Assembly: GCF_025985425.1 (NCBI RefSeq)
Contig: NZ_CP094972.1
Span: forward strand, 2,542,001-2,606,000
DNA length: 64,000 nucleotides
From: Entomomonas sp. E2T0
Lineage (GTDB): Bacteria; Pseudomonadota; Gammaproteobacteria; Pseudomonadales; Pseudomonadaceae
Direction: 5' to 3'
Below, one piece after another: positions 41,161 to 51,163 of this stretch. Below the pieces are notes generated by a model that saw nothing but the letters and a program-made list of their open reading frames with translations, did not search any database and was not told where the DNA came from. Within the stretch, counting starts at the first letter, position 1. Each line of letters opens with the position of its first letter. Position numbers and translations under genes: made by a program.

Positions 41161-43758
41161 CTACTTAATTTTCTTTTGCCATCCGTATAATAATTCTAAG
41201 GCTTTGAAAGGTGTTAACTCATTTAGATTAATCATTGCCAACTCTTCTATGACTGGGTGAGTTGGCGTACTAAATAAGTCCGCCTGAATAGGTGTTGCAA
41301 CAGTAGCTTCGATATTATTTACTAATGTTTGACTAGCAACAGTCGTATCTATAGCAGTAGCTTCCAACTTAGCTAAATGGTCTTTTGCCCTATTAATTAC
41401 AGCTTGTGGTACACCTGCTAATTTGGCTACTGCCAAGCCATAACTTTGACTAGCTGGCCCTGCTATTACATGATGCAAAAACACAATAGTATCGTTATAT
41501 TCTGCGGCTTTAAGATGAACATTTGCTACATTTGCTAGAGTTTCCGGTAAGGTAGTTAACTCAAAATAATGCGTTGCAAATAAGGTGAAAGCTTTTAGTT
41601 TAGCTAAATATTCAGCTGCCGCCCATGCTAATGAAAGCCCATCAAAAGTACTGGTGCCACGCCCTACCTCATCCATTAATACTAAACTTTGCTCAGTGGC
41701 ATTGTGTAAAATATTAGCTGTTTCTGTCATCTCCACCATAAAGGTAGAACGACCGCCCGCCAAATCATCACTTGAGCCAATACGAGTAAAAATCCTATCT
41801 ACTAAGGAAAGTTTACAAGTTTGTGCAGGCACATAACTACCAATATGAGCTAATAATACAATTAACGCTGTTTGTCGCATATAGGTAGATTTACCACCCA
41901 TATTAGGCCCTGTAATAACCAGCATTCGGGTTTGATCATTTAATGTAAGATCATTAGCTACAAAGGGAGTATCAAGCACTTGCTCTACAACTAAGTGGCG
42001 ACCCTGTTCAATAGCGATACCTGTTTCTTCTACAAATTCAGGGCAATTTAAATTTAGGTTTAATGCCCGCTCTGCTAAATTACAGAGTACATCTAATTTT
42101 GCTACCGCCTCTGCTGTTTTCTGTAATGGCTGTAATTGTAGAATAAGCTTTTCTATTAACTCATCATAAAGTGCTTTTTCTCTGGCTAAAGCACGGCTCT
42201 TAGCAGATAGTGCTTTATCCTCAAACTCTTTTAACTCAGGAGTAATATAACGCTCGGCACCTTTTAAAGTTTGCCGACGAATATAGTCAACGGGAATTTC
42301 AGCATTACCAGCTTGAACTTTAGAAATTTCAATATAATATCCATGAACACGGTTATACCCTACTTTTAAGGTGGCTATACCTGTTCTTTCTTTTTCCCGA
42401 ACTTCTAAATCCATTAAGTATTGACCTGCATTTTCACTGATATTGCGCAGATCATCTAGCTCTTGATCATATCCTTCTGCTAATACGCCTCCCTCACGAA
42501 TTACCACGGGTGGATTTTCAATAATAGCTTTTTGTAAGGTAGCTGATAACTCAGGGTACTCTGTAATATATTGAGTGAGCTTTTGTAATTTGCTATTTTC
42601 TAAACAGGTTACTTTTGCTTGTACCGCAGGCAAAATGATCAGTGAATCACGTAGTTTAGCTAAATCCCTTGGTCTCGCATTACGTAGACCTATTCTAGCT
42701 AATATCCGCTCCATATCCCCTATTTCTTTTAATAGTGGCTGGATAGGTTCAAAACAATAGTTATCTAATAAGCAAGCAATAGCCGCTTGTCTTGATTGAA
42801 TAACGTTAATTTGGCGTAACGGCTTATTTAACCATCGAGCCAGTAAACGACTTCCCATGGTTGTTTGGCAACGATCTAGTACTGCTAACAGGGTATTATC
42901 TAAACCACCATTGAGATTAGTATCTATTTCTAAATTGCGTCTACTTGCACTATCTAAAATTACGCTGTCTTCTATACGCTCATGGTGAAGCCCCTGAATA
43001 TGGGGTAACGCTGTACGTTGCGTTTCTTTCGCATAGATAAGTAAACAACCTGCCGCACCAATAGCTAACTTTAAATGTTGACAACCAAACCCTGCTAGAT
43101 CTTGTGTGCCAAATTGCTCACAGAGTCCTTTAAAAGCAGTATCTCTATCAAAATCCCAAATCGGCCGACGATGTGCTCCCTTACGTTTTTCAATCGGTAA
43201 GCCCATAGGCCAATCGTCTGGATACAACAGTTCAGCAGGATTTAATCTTTCTAACTCTCCTAATAAACTGTCCCATCCTTGTAACTCTTGAACAGAAAAA
43301 CGACCACTAGCAATATCTAATACAGCTATACCAAAGCATTTTTCATCACCCAGTACAGCAATTAATAAATTATCTCTTCTATCTTCTAATAACGCTTCAT
43401 CTGTTACTGTACCAGGGGTAATAATACGAACTACTTTACGCTCTACAGGCCCTTTACTGGTAGCAGGATCTCCCACCTGTTCACAGATAACGACAGATTC
43501 CCCAAGCCTTACCAATTTAGCTAAATAACCTTCTACCGAATGAAAAGGTACACCAGCCATAGGAATGGGATTACCTGCTGAATTACCACGAGCCGTTAAG
43601 GTAATATCTAGTAGCTTAGAAGCTCTTTTGGCATCTTCAAAAAATAGCTCATAGAAATCTCCCATTCGATAAAACAATAATTGACTTGGATAGTCCTGTT
43701 TTATCCCTAAGTATTGTTGCATCATAGGAGTATGTGAAGAGAAATCGATTTTATCCAT
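41161..43758 (-). CDS. mutS: DNA mismatch repair protein MutS
   Basis: 865 residues. It recognises mismatches and small loops. The N-terminal mismatch-binding motif [11 protein letters not shown] (F-Y-E) is present, then the connector, lever and clamp domains, and the ATPase with [13 protein letters not shown] (P-loop) and [15 protein letters not shown] (Walker B), then ATHYFELT. The C-terminus ends in a short dimerisation helix after a low-conservation linker. Full length, intact. Confidence 0.97.
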   Translation of the reverse strand: MDKIDFSSHTPMMQQYLGIKQDYPSQLLFYRMGDFYELFFEDAKRASKLLDITLTARGNSAGNPIPMAGVPFHSVEGYLAKLVRLGESVVICEQVGDPATSKGPVERKVVRIITPGTVTDEALLEDRRDNLLIAVLGDEKCFGIAVLDIASGRFSVQELQGWDSLLGELERLNPAELLYPDDWPMGLPIEKRKGAHRRPIWDFDRDTAFKGLCEQFGTQDLAGFGCQHLKLAIGAAGCLLIYAKETQRTALPHIQGLHHERIEDSVILDSASRRNLEIDTNLNGGLDNTLLAVLDRCQTTMGSRLLARWLNKPLRQINVIQSRQAAIACLLDNYCFEPIQPLLKEIGDMERILARIGLRNARPRDLAKLRDSLIILPAVQAKVTCLENSKLQKLTQYITEYPELSATLQKAIIENPPVVIREGGVLAEGYDQELDDLRNISENAGQYLMDLEVREKERTGIATLKVGYNRVHGYYIEISKVQAGNAEIPVDYIRRQTLKGAERYITPELKEFEDKALSAKSRALAREKALYDELIEKLILQLQPLQKTAEAVAKLDVLCNLAERALNLNLNCPEFVEETGIAIEQGRHLVVEQVLDTPFVANDLTLNDQTRMLVITGPNMGGKSTYMRQTALIVLLAHIGSYVPAQTCKLSLVDRIFTRIGSSDDLAGGRSTFMVEMTETANILHNATEQSLVLMDEVGRGTSTFDGLSLAWAAAEYLAKLKAFTLFATHYFELTTLPETLANVANVHLKAAEYNDTIVFLHHVIAGPASQSYGLAVAKLAGVPQAVINRAKDHLAKLEATAIDTTVASQTLVNNIEATVATPIQADLFSTPTHPVIEELAMINLNELTPFKALELLYGWQKKIK

Positions 43759-43894
43759 TAATAGAAAACCATTTTTATTCGCTAGTTATGATTTGAACTG
43801 TTTAGTATAGACTAATACCATAGATAACAATTAAGAAATTATAAATGATTTTAAAAACAAAGATCTTTTTATTTTTACACTTATAAATAAGAAA

Positions 43895-43928
43895 CTCATA
43901 ATCCATAAAACAATTTATGGACTATGAG
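43895..43928 (-). terminator. Likely terminator of the VgrG-Rhs/PAAR unit
   Basis: Arms CTCATAATCCATAAA and TTTATGGACTATGAG (one mismatch, 4-base loop) with TTTCTTATTTAT following on the minus strand, just after the PAAR gene stop. Confidence 0.6.
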
Positions 43929-43946
43929 AACTCATGTTAAATTAAC

Positions 43947-45008
43947 TTATTCAAACATAGCATAATCATATTGACTTGCTATCAATTTTGCTCCACAACC
44001 TGTTTTCATCCCCTCAACAGCTACAGGAACACCTTTATGATCTAGGCAACCTGATCCCTCTACTATGCGGTAAACACCATCACATTTAGGACAGTCTACT
44101 AAATCACCAACACAAGCTACAGGCTGTCCTTTATATTCACATCCTGATAAACCTGTAATAACTTTACCACCATGATCTGTACGATCTCCCAATAAAATAA
44201 CAGGTTTTATACATTTCTTACCAGCTGCGGCACCAACCAAAACTGCAGCACCAGCTACCAATGGCGGAAGAGCAACAGCACCTATTACTGCACCAGCTGC
44301 AGCGGTAGTAACGGCAGCTTTTGCAACAACTGCAGTAGCGGCAGCGGCAGCGATTTTAGCTAAAATCGCTGCTATTATTAAAGCTGTTATAGCGACACAA
44401 ACAACAATAGCGGCTAATAAAATAACCAACGGAGCAGCCAAAATTGCCAAAGCTGCTAATAAAACTAAAATAATCAAAGCTGCCGCAGCAATTAAAATAA
44501 TGGCTACAATAGCAGAAATTAGAGCATAAGCTGCTAGTAAAATTAGGGTCGCAACAAGCAACAAAGCCACTAATAAAATCAAAGCCAGAATCACAATACC
44601 TGGTGGTACAGTCACTGCAATTAATACCAGTAAAGCTAATAAAGCGGCCGCAGCCAATAAAACTAACGCAAGGGGTATGCTCAATCCTGGTAACAGTAAA
44701 GATATTGCTATAGCTAACGCTATTAATAAAGCGATGGCTGCAATCACAACAATTGCAGGTGGGGCAATAACAATGCCATAAGCTCCAATTACAATAATAG
44801 TAGCTAAAACTAATACACCTATTACTGTAGATACCGCCGCTATTAATATTGCAGGTGGTACTGCTAATATAGCTAATAAAATTAATGTATCAATTGCAAC
44901 AATTCCAATTAAAATAGCTATAACTATTGCAGGTGGCGTAACAACAATGGCCAAGGTAATTAAAACTATACTTGCTAGTATAGTCGCTAATGCTTTTAAA
45001 CTTAGCAT
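43947..45008 (-). CDS. PAAR-tip protein with a giant hydrophobic N-terminal domain (putative T6SS effector)
   Basis: 353 residues. Residues ~268-348 form a PAAR-type spike tip: PVILLGDRTDHGGKVITG, GQPVACVGDLVDCPKC, GVYRIVEGSG and GVPVAVEGMKTGCGAKL, with Cys/His residues suited to the tip metal. The first ~262 residues are almost only Ala, Ile, Leu, Val, Thr, Gly and Pro: I count four charged residues (K5, D40, K218, K230) and no Arg, Glu, His, Asn, Gln, Trp or Phe. PP pairs recur at 25, 51, 83, 135 and 248 in contexts like VTPPAIVIA. The known PRE-PAAR effectors place PAAR before the membrane segments; here the order is reversed. GGAG precedes the ATG. It follows the VgrG-Rhs gene by 124 bases on the same strand. 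A pore-forming or membrane-inserting effector is possible but unproven. Confidence 0.75.
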   Translation of the reverse strand: MLSLKALATILASIVLITLAIVVTPPAIVIAILIGIVAIDTLILLAILAVPPAILIAAVSTVIGVLVLATIIVIGAYGIVIAPPAIVVIAAIALLIALAIAISLLLPGLSIPLALVLLAAAALLALLVLIAVTVPPGIVILALILLVALLLVATLILLAAYALISAIVAIILIAAAALIILVLLAALAILAAPLVILLAAIVVCVAITALIIAAILAKIAAAAATAVVAKAAVTTAAAGAVIGAVALPPLVAGAAVLVGAAAGKKCIKPVILLGDRTDHGGKVITGLSGCEYKGQPVACVGDLVDCPKCDGVYRIVEGSGCLDHKGVPVAVEGMKTGCGAKLIASQYDYAMFE

Positions 45009-45132
45009 ACAGACACTCCAAGATTTCTATAAGTATTAATAACTATTTCATATATTTATTAACCAACTATAAAGATAAATACCGATACAAACCTGTATAG
45101 CCTATAGTTAGTTAATAAGTACTTATTCACTA

Positions 45133-48100
45133 TCAATTAGAATTAACATGCTTTTGCCAGCATGTACTTACATTCCGTTTATAGTGTTTAATAGTTTGTT
45201 TTTTCTTTTTATGTCTGAATCTTAAAGCTTTGAGTTTTTCCTCAAAATAAATATAGTTTTCACTTTTTATGGTTTTAAGATTTTTTGAAGTTACATGCTC
45301 AGCACTGACTGTTAAAGTTGTATTAATTAAATCTAAACCACTATGATTAATAACTAAATGATGGTTTTTAACATTAACACATAAAGCATCTCCCACGCCT
45401 ATTGGATTAACTTCATTAATAGGATTATGTGGATATTGATACAGGTTACTAATATTTGACCAATTTGTTGGATTCTGTGAATTATACCTTCCTAACTCAG
45501 GCAAATAATATCTATGATAATTGTAATAGAATCCTGATTCTTCATCCTCTAGCTGACCTTGAAAACGTATTGGTTGTTCAACTTTACTATCTAGATCAGT
45601 AATAGCTTTCCAATCATTTGGTTTAGCAGACCAAAGAACTTCACCAAACTCATTAGTCAGCCTAAGTGGTGTACCTAAATGATCTGTATGATAGAAAGCT
45701 ATTCTCAAATCTTCATGGGTAAACTGTAACTCTTTAGGCAACTCAATATTTGCTTGCTCTATTTGACGGCGACTACGACGTAATTCTATAGGCACACTTA
45801 TAGCCTTGTGTTCTATACGTAACATGGGAATAAACGTATTAGGTTGATACACAATTGTTCTTTCTTTATTATCTTTAGCTTCTGTACATAAATTATCACC
45901 ATGCCAGCCATAACGTACTACATTTGTTACATTATTAGCTTTTACTACTTTCCGTATACGACGTGAAAATGGATCATAATAATAATCAGCATATAATTCC
46001 ATATGACCATTATTAAGCTTTATAAACCGTGCTACTCTATTTAAAGCATCATATTGCAGTTGTATTTGACTTCCATCTTTACGGGTAATATGAGTCAAGT
46101 TACCTAGCTCATCATATTGATAGCGGTTATCGTTAAATTCTGTTATTTGGCTATTAAACCATTTTGCTTTAGTAGCTAGTTTATTTTTCTGAATATTAGG
46201 ATGGTAATTTATATTTATAAGGTCATCAAAATCTCGATTACCTATATTTAAATCATATAATGTCGAGGATTGATGTACTCTTTTTTCTACTAATTCTTCT
46301 TGCTGATTTGGTATACACCAATTACCAGCTGGATCAAAGTGATATTGATATTTTTCAAGGTCATGCTTACTTTCTATCAGACGTCCAGAGTTATCATAAG
46401 AATAAAGTACATCAGGTAATAAATTGTCTTTAATTTGTTTGATATAACCTAGTTGATTATATTGATATTGTCTTTGCCAATCATGATTATTACCACTCAT
46501 TGCCCATTTTGCTAACTGCCCTAATTCATTATAGGTAGTTTGTACTTTAAATAAGGGACTATTAGTTCCACTAAACGATACATTTCGGCTGACTTCACGA
46601 TAGAGATTATCTCTTTCAAATAACATTTCTATCTGAGCAACTTGCAACCTTTGTAAATGGCCATTACCACAATAGTTCCAATCTATAGAGGGTGCATTAT
46701 TATAGATGGTTGTTTGAGGATTATTTAATACATCATAACTTTGATCTACCTGATAATACCAGCTATCCTCAAGATGTGTTTGGTCTTCTTGAATAAGCCT
46801 ACCAGCTTTGTCATAAGTAAAATTCAGCTTAACGAAAGGATTAATAGCTTGGGCTAATAATCCATCTTTACGCCATACAAAAATTTCGTTAATTTCCCCA
46901 CAAGATTCTGTAGCAGATAATTTTCTTTCTACCAAACGCCCCATAACATCATAGCTATAATTAACTACTCTACCTGATGAATCTTTGGACTCTATCAGCT
47001 CATCCGCATCATTGTATTGATAATATTTTGCACTACCATCAAAATTATTAGTTTGAACAATACGTCCTAATTCATCATACTCAAAACTAGCTTTTGCATT
47101 ATTCTGATTAATGACACTAACTAATTGACCTTTTTCATTATAAGTATAGTTAATTTCAAGCTTTGCTGGATCAATAACTTTTACCACATTGCCAAAATGA
47201 TCATAAACAAACTGAGTTACTGATTGATCTACACTTATAATAGCATCACATTTACCCAAGTTATTATATTGATAATTAATTTCTGTTGTATCTGGTAACT
47301 GTACTTTAATTAAATGACCACTTGTATCATATTCAAATTTTGTGGTTTCCTGTTTAGCATTTGTTTCGCTGATTAAACGGCCTATAGAATCATATTGCTT
47401 TTTAGTTACCTTTCCTGCTGAATCAGTAAAACTAGCCAATTGCCCTAATTGATTCCATTCCAATTTAGAAATACCGCCACTAGCATCAATAATCTCACTT
47501 GGTAAATGTGGAATATCAGGATTATTGTATTGATAGCTTATAATAGCTCCTGTAGCTTCCGTATAGGTGACTAGATTACCCTTATTATCATAAGCCATCT
47601 CTATTGTTTGACCTTCAGGTGCTCTCACTTTACTTGGTTTACCTGTTACCACATCAAATTGGTAATGCCATTCCCCCCCATCAGGTTGAATAACTTGTGT
47701 AACATGACCATAATCATCTACTCGATTAACTTGTTTCCTACCTAATGAGTCTGTGGTTGCTACTAATCTTCCATAATTATCATATTCATATTCTATACAA
47801 GTACCATCAAAACGCTCATGTTTTGTCCAGCGTATTGCACCTTCTTTACCTGAAAAATGATAACGTTCAACTCTGTTAAAATTATCCCTCACTTCAGTAT
47901 GATCATCACAATAACGGTAATAACGTGTTAAACCTTTATTTTCAGTTTGTTCAATGACTTTACCAAGAGCAGTATATTCATCCCACACATAACGGACCGT
48001 TTGGCCATTTGGTTTACTATGAGAAACCATAATATGATTTTCCCAAGTAAACATTCGAACTATATTATCTTTGGAATCTTTAATTAATTTTAAATCTCCA

Positions 48101-50880
48101 TTCTCATAAAACTCATACTTTACTAACCACTCTACTTGTGGTGACTCAAGGCTAAGATTATTTATTTGTGTACCTTGTAAATCTAGACTATCTATTAATC
48201 CCACTGCGTCTAAACGATAGCCTGAATCCCCTTGATGTAATGTAGGATATTTTGTATTTAAAAACACATATAGTCGGTCTGCACTATCCTTAACCGTATT
48301 AATTAATCCTTGATTTGACCAATAAAACTCTGTTGTATGGCCATTACGATCAAAAATAGTTTGTAAGCGCCATTTATTGATAACTTTCTGAAATAAAAAT
48401 ACTTCAGTATCATAAAATATAAAGTAGGAATTAGCATCTTGTTGTAATTCAGATGGAATCACCTCCCAAGAATCATCCCAAGCTATGGCTAACTCAGAAT
48501 AACCGCCCCGACGAATCCAAAACTGCTCACTACCAGAAAAGATTGCTTGGCCTGGCATTAAGCCACTAAATTGAATACGACGCCCGACCGAATCAATAAC
48601 AATTGTTTGCTCTTCATTAATCTCTAACTCTATTCCTTCCGCCGGAATTGACCAACCTTGCCCTAAACTACCAACTCTTATATCTCTTGAGTTGTAACTA
48701 CGGCTAAATACAAAAGGCATTGGTGCGGCTAATTTAAAATCTATTTCTTCTGGTAATACTTTACAACCTAAAATAGGATTAACAGGTGAACCAATTAATA
48801 AACTATGTGGGTGCATACTATTACTAACACCCTCGCCTTCATTTAAGATTGGCTGAGTAACAGGTATTTTAGGAAGAGGTATATCTGTATTAGGTGAATA
48901 TTTTTGTCCTTGTCTGATTAAAGGGTTAGGAAATTTACCAGTCCAAGGAGTACCCACACCAGGAACCCCTACACCGAAATGGATTAATGGACTACTACTT
49001 ACACCACTGGCGTCAATCTTAATAAAATGACCTGCAGCTTGCAGAGTCAATTCACTACCAGCATCGATCACTACCTTATTTCCAGCTTGAAGATGAATCT
49101 CATTATTAGCCAATAGCAAATAACTGTTATCAGCTTTCATATGCATATTACTACTGGTTGAAACAGATAAATCATTTAAAACTTGAACTCGACGTTCATT
49201 AGTAACTCGTAAATGATCTGAGCCTTGGATAAATTGAATACGATCATTACCAACATTATTAGTTTGATTATGCAAGACCTCTAAATTCATATCACGTTGT
49301 GCATGAATATAAATCTCTTCTTGAAATTTTTTATCCTCAATACGTAGCTCATTAGAACCTAAACCACCTTTAGAGCTATTGGTTTTAAACACTGATTTTG
49401 TTTTATTAGCAGGCAGATCATAAGGTAATTTATTAGTACCATTGTGAATACAACCAGTAATTAATGGTTGATCCGGATCCCCCTCAAGAAAGGTAATAAC
49501 CACCTCCATACCAATACGAGGGATTGTAACAGCACCATAACCATTATGTGCCCAACTACTTGCCACACGAACCCAACAACTAGAGTTCTCGTTATAATCA
49601 CCCTCCCTATCCCAATGAAATTGTACTTTTACTCGGCCATATTCATCACAATAAATTTCCTCCCCTTCTGGCCCAACTACTTTTGCCGTTTGACCTCCTA
49701 ATACTTTTGGTTTTTGATGGTCTAATGCGGGTCGCCATACTACATCCCGAGGAGTAGCAGTAAAAATATTACGATAACCTTGCTCAAAATCATCAATAAA
49801 TATAAATTCAAAATCATCATCTACAATATTTTTAAGCTTTGCTGTTTGCCCACTACCATATGCCTCAAGCACCTGTGGCTGCTTCCCTTGGTGACGAATA
49901 TTATTGACTAGCCAAGGATCTGTTGCATCTAAACTCGGATGATCATCAATAGAAAAGAAATAACCAGAATGCAAATCAGGAACATCACTATATCCTTCAG
50001 CTAATACTTGATCCTTTCGTAATCTTTCAACAGCAATATTCGCTAAATACTTTGCCCTATTACCATTATCAAATCGACCAGGATAATCATAAAACTCAAT
50101 ATCAGGCTCTACAGCACCATTTGCTTTAATACTTTGCTTGCCTTCAACCTGTCCTTCAGGAATTTTAGTATTTTTAAAATTATAATCACGCCAGGTTGCA
50201 CGTTTAGTTTTGCTTGTTAAATTTACATCAAATGCTTTAATTACAGGCTTATCTGCTACAAATCCATTATGAGCTACATAACGAATAGCTTCTTCAAGAC
50301 TTGGAAAAATGGGCTGACTATCACCAAAAACCATTTTATGATCTGATAATGAATGTTCAAAATGATAATGAATACCTTCCTCTTCACAAAGGCGCTGGAT
50401 AAAACAAGCATCTGTTTCATCATATTGTACACAGTATTCTCGTTCCGGATATTTAACTGGCCCCAAACGAAATTCGTGCTGCGTCCCTTCTAGAATGCCA
50501 TATTCAGACAGTATTTGGGAAATAATTTGTGGTACGGTTTTGTGTTGAAATATTCGTTGATTATAACGTTTTTCAAGATGTTTGAACCTAGGCGTCAAAA
50601 TAATACGATACTCTGCATACTCTCCACCTACAGGCCCTCTCCTAACTGATTCGATAACTCCATGAATGCCTTTCTTCTTATCTGGTGTAAAAGCAAGAAA
50701 TGCTTGTCTATTTAACAATGTCGTAATATCAAATCTAACATTTTTATTAATTAAATTAATTTCAAAATGATAGGGTTTATTGATTGCTTCCTTGCCATCA
50801 AAGCTAAGTACTTGTAAGCCTGTATTCTCCATTCCCCCAATATCCAGAACAAAATGAACCTCACTAGCATTATGGAACAT
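45133..50880 (-). CDS. VgrG-Rhs fusion, type VI secretion spike with Rhs effector
   Basis: 1915 residues from the ATG at 50880, which has AGGGAGGGG just upstream (a TTG at 50913 would add eleven). Residues ~1-650 are VgrG: a gp27-like base (FHNASEVHFVLDIGG..., EREYCVQYDETDACFIQRLCEEEGIHY), the OB-fold (RVKVQFHWDREG, IPRIGMEVVITFLEGDPDQP) and a beta-helical needle. At ~700-780 an Rhs N-terminal DUF6531-like segment follows (GSPVNPILGCKVLPEEIDF). YD/RHS repeats run from ~940 to ~1620. The Rhs core (YHTDHLGTPLRLTNEFGEV, RFQGQLEDEESGFYYNYHRY) ends at ~1828 and leaves an 87-residue basic C-terminal tip I cannot identify. There is no in-line PAAR domain. The core motif has Asn where two Asp are expected (N1803, N1825). 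No immunity or EagR-like gene is adjacent. Confidence 0.9.
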   Translation of the reverse strand: MFHNASEVHFVLDIGGMENTGLQVLSFDGKEAINKPYHFEINLINKNVRFDITTLLNRQAFLAFTPDKKKGIHGVIESVRRGPVGGEYAEYRIILTPRFKHLEKRYNQRIFQHKTVPQIISQILSEYGILEGTQHEFRLGPVKYPEREYCVQYDETDACFIQRLCEEEGIHYHFEHSLSDHKMVFGDSQPIFPSLEEAIRYVAHNGFVADKPVIKAFDVNLTSKTKRATWRDYNFKNTKIPEGQVEGKQSIKANGAVEPDIEFYDYPGRFDNGNRAKYLANIAVERLRKDQVLAEGYSDVPDLHSGYFFSIDDHPSLDATDPWLVNNIRHQGKQPQVLEAYGSGQTAKLKNIVDDDFEFIFIDDFEQGYRNIFTATPRDVVWRPALDHQKPKVLGGQTAKVVGPEGEEIYCDEYGRVKVQFHWDREGDYNENSSCWVRVASSWAHNGYGAVTIPRIGMEVVITFLEGDPDQPLITGCIHNGTNKLPYDLPANKTKSVFKTNSSKGGLGSNELRIEDKKFQEEIYIHAQRDMNLEVLHNQTNNVGNDRIQFIQGSDHLRVTNERRVQVLNDLSVSTSSNMHMKADNSYLLLANNEIHLQAGNKVVIDAGSELTLQAAGHFIKIDASGVSSSPLIHFGVGVPGVGTPWTGKFPNPLIRQGQKYSPNTDIPLPKIPVTQPILNEGEGVSNSMHPHSLLIGSPVNPILGCKVLPEEIDFKLAAPMPFVFSRSYNSRDIRVGSLGQGWSIPAEGIELEINEEQTIVIDSVGRRIQFSGLMPGQAIFSGSEQFWIRRGGYSELAIAWDDSWEVIPSELQQDANSYFIFYDTEVFLFQKVINKWRLQTIFDRNGHTTEFYWSNQGLINTVKDSADRLYVFLNTKYPTLHQGDSGYRLDAVGLIDSLDLQGTQINNLSLESPQVEWLVKYEFYENGDLKLIKDSKDNIVRMFTWENHIMVSHSKPNGQTVRYVWDEYTALGKVIEQTENKGLTRYYRYCDDHTEVRDNFNRVERYHFSGKEGAIRWTKHERFDGTCIEYEYDNYGRLVATTDSLGRKQVNRVDDYGHVTQVIQPDGGEWHYQFDVVTGKPSKVRAPEGQTIEMAYDNKGNLVTYTEATGAIISYQYNNPDIPHLPSEIIDASGGISKLEWNQLGQLASFTDSAGKVTKKQYDSIGRLISETNAKQETTKFEYDTSGHLIKVQLPDTTEINYQYNNLGKCDAIISVDQSVTQFVYDHFGNVVKVIDPAKLEINYTYNEKGQLVSVINQNNAKASFEYDELGRIVQTNNFDGSAKYYQYNDADELIESKDSSGRVVNYSYDVMGRLVERKLSATESCGEINEIFVWRKDGLLAQAINPFVKLNFTYDKAGRLIQEDQTHLEDSWYYQVDQSYDVLNNPQTTIYNNAPSIDWNYCGNGHLQRLQVAQIEMLFERDNLYREVSRNVSFSGTNSPLFKVQTTYNELGQLAKWAMSGNNHDWQRQYQYNQLGYIKQIKDNLLPDVLYSYDNSGRLIESKHDLEKYQYHFDPAGNWCIPNQQEELVEKRVHQSSTLYDLNIGNRDFDDLININYHPNIQKNKLATKAKWFNSQITEFNDNRYQYDELGNLTHITRKDGSQIQLQYDALNRVARFIKLNNGHMELYADYYYDPFSRRIRKVVKANNVTNVVRYGWHGDNLCTEAKDNKERTIVYQPNTFIPMLRIEHKAISVPIELRRSRRQIEQANIELPKELQFTHEDLRIAFYHTDHLGTPLRLTNEFGEVLWSAKPNDWKAITDLDSKVEQPIRFQGQLEDEESGFYYNYHRYYLPELGRYNSQNPTNWSNISNLYQYPHNPINEVNPIGVGDALCVNVKNHHLVINHSGLDLINTTLTVSAEHVTSKNLKTIKSENYIYFEEKLKALRFRHKKKKQTIKHYKRNVSTCWQKHVNSN

Positions 50881-51163
50881 GCTATTCCCCTCCCTTTTAA
50901 TAAAAAACAACAATAATTTATAAGTATACTTTTATGTAATTTAAAAAAAGTATTACACCAAAATTTAATAAAATAAATAAACCTAAAGTATAATTGTTAA
51001 ATTTAGTTTTATAAGAAGATTAATAAATCTCAATTAATATTTTAAAAAAGAAACTTCTCTATAACAGTACTTTCAGCATAGAATACAGTTCCACTAAATA
51101 ATATAAATAGGCTTTTAATTAAATTATCAAATTAAAAGAATTTTATTTCTAACGAGTTAAATT

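Noticed and set aside
43947-45008. The hydrophobic PAAR gene as an antisense or frameshift artefact
   Set aside because: A GGAG ribosome site, an ATG and an unbroken frame lead into a well-formed PAAR domain. The opposite strand has no long open frame, so the hydrophobic part appears to be really translated.
50881-50913. TTG start at 50913 for the VgrG-Rhs gene
   Set aside because: It would translate through the strong AGGGAGGGG ribosome site, and the ATG at 50880 is correctly spaced from that site and begins the conserved VgrG fold.
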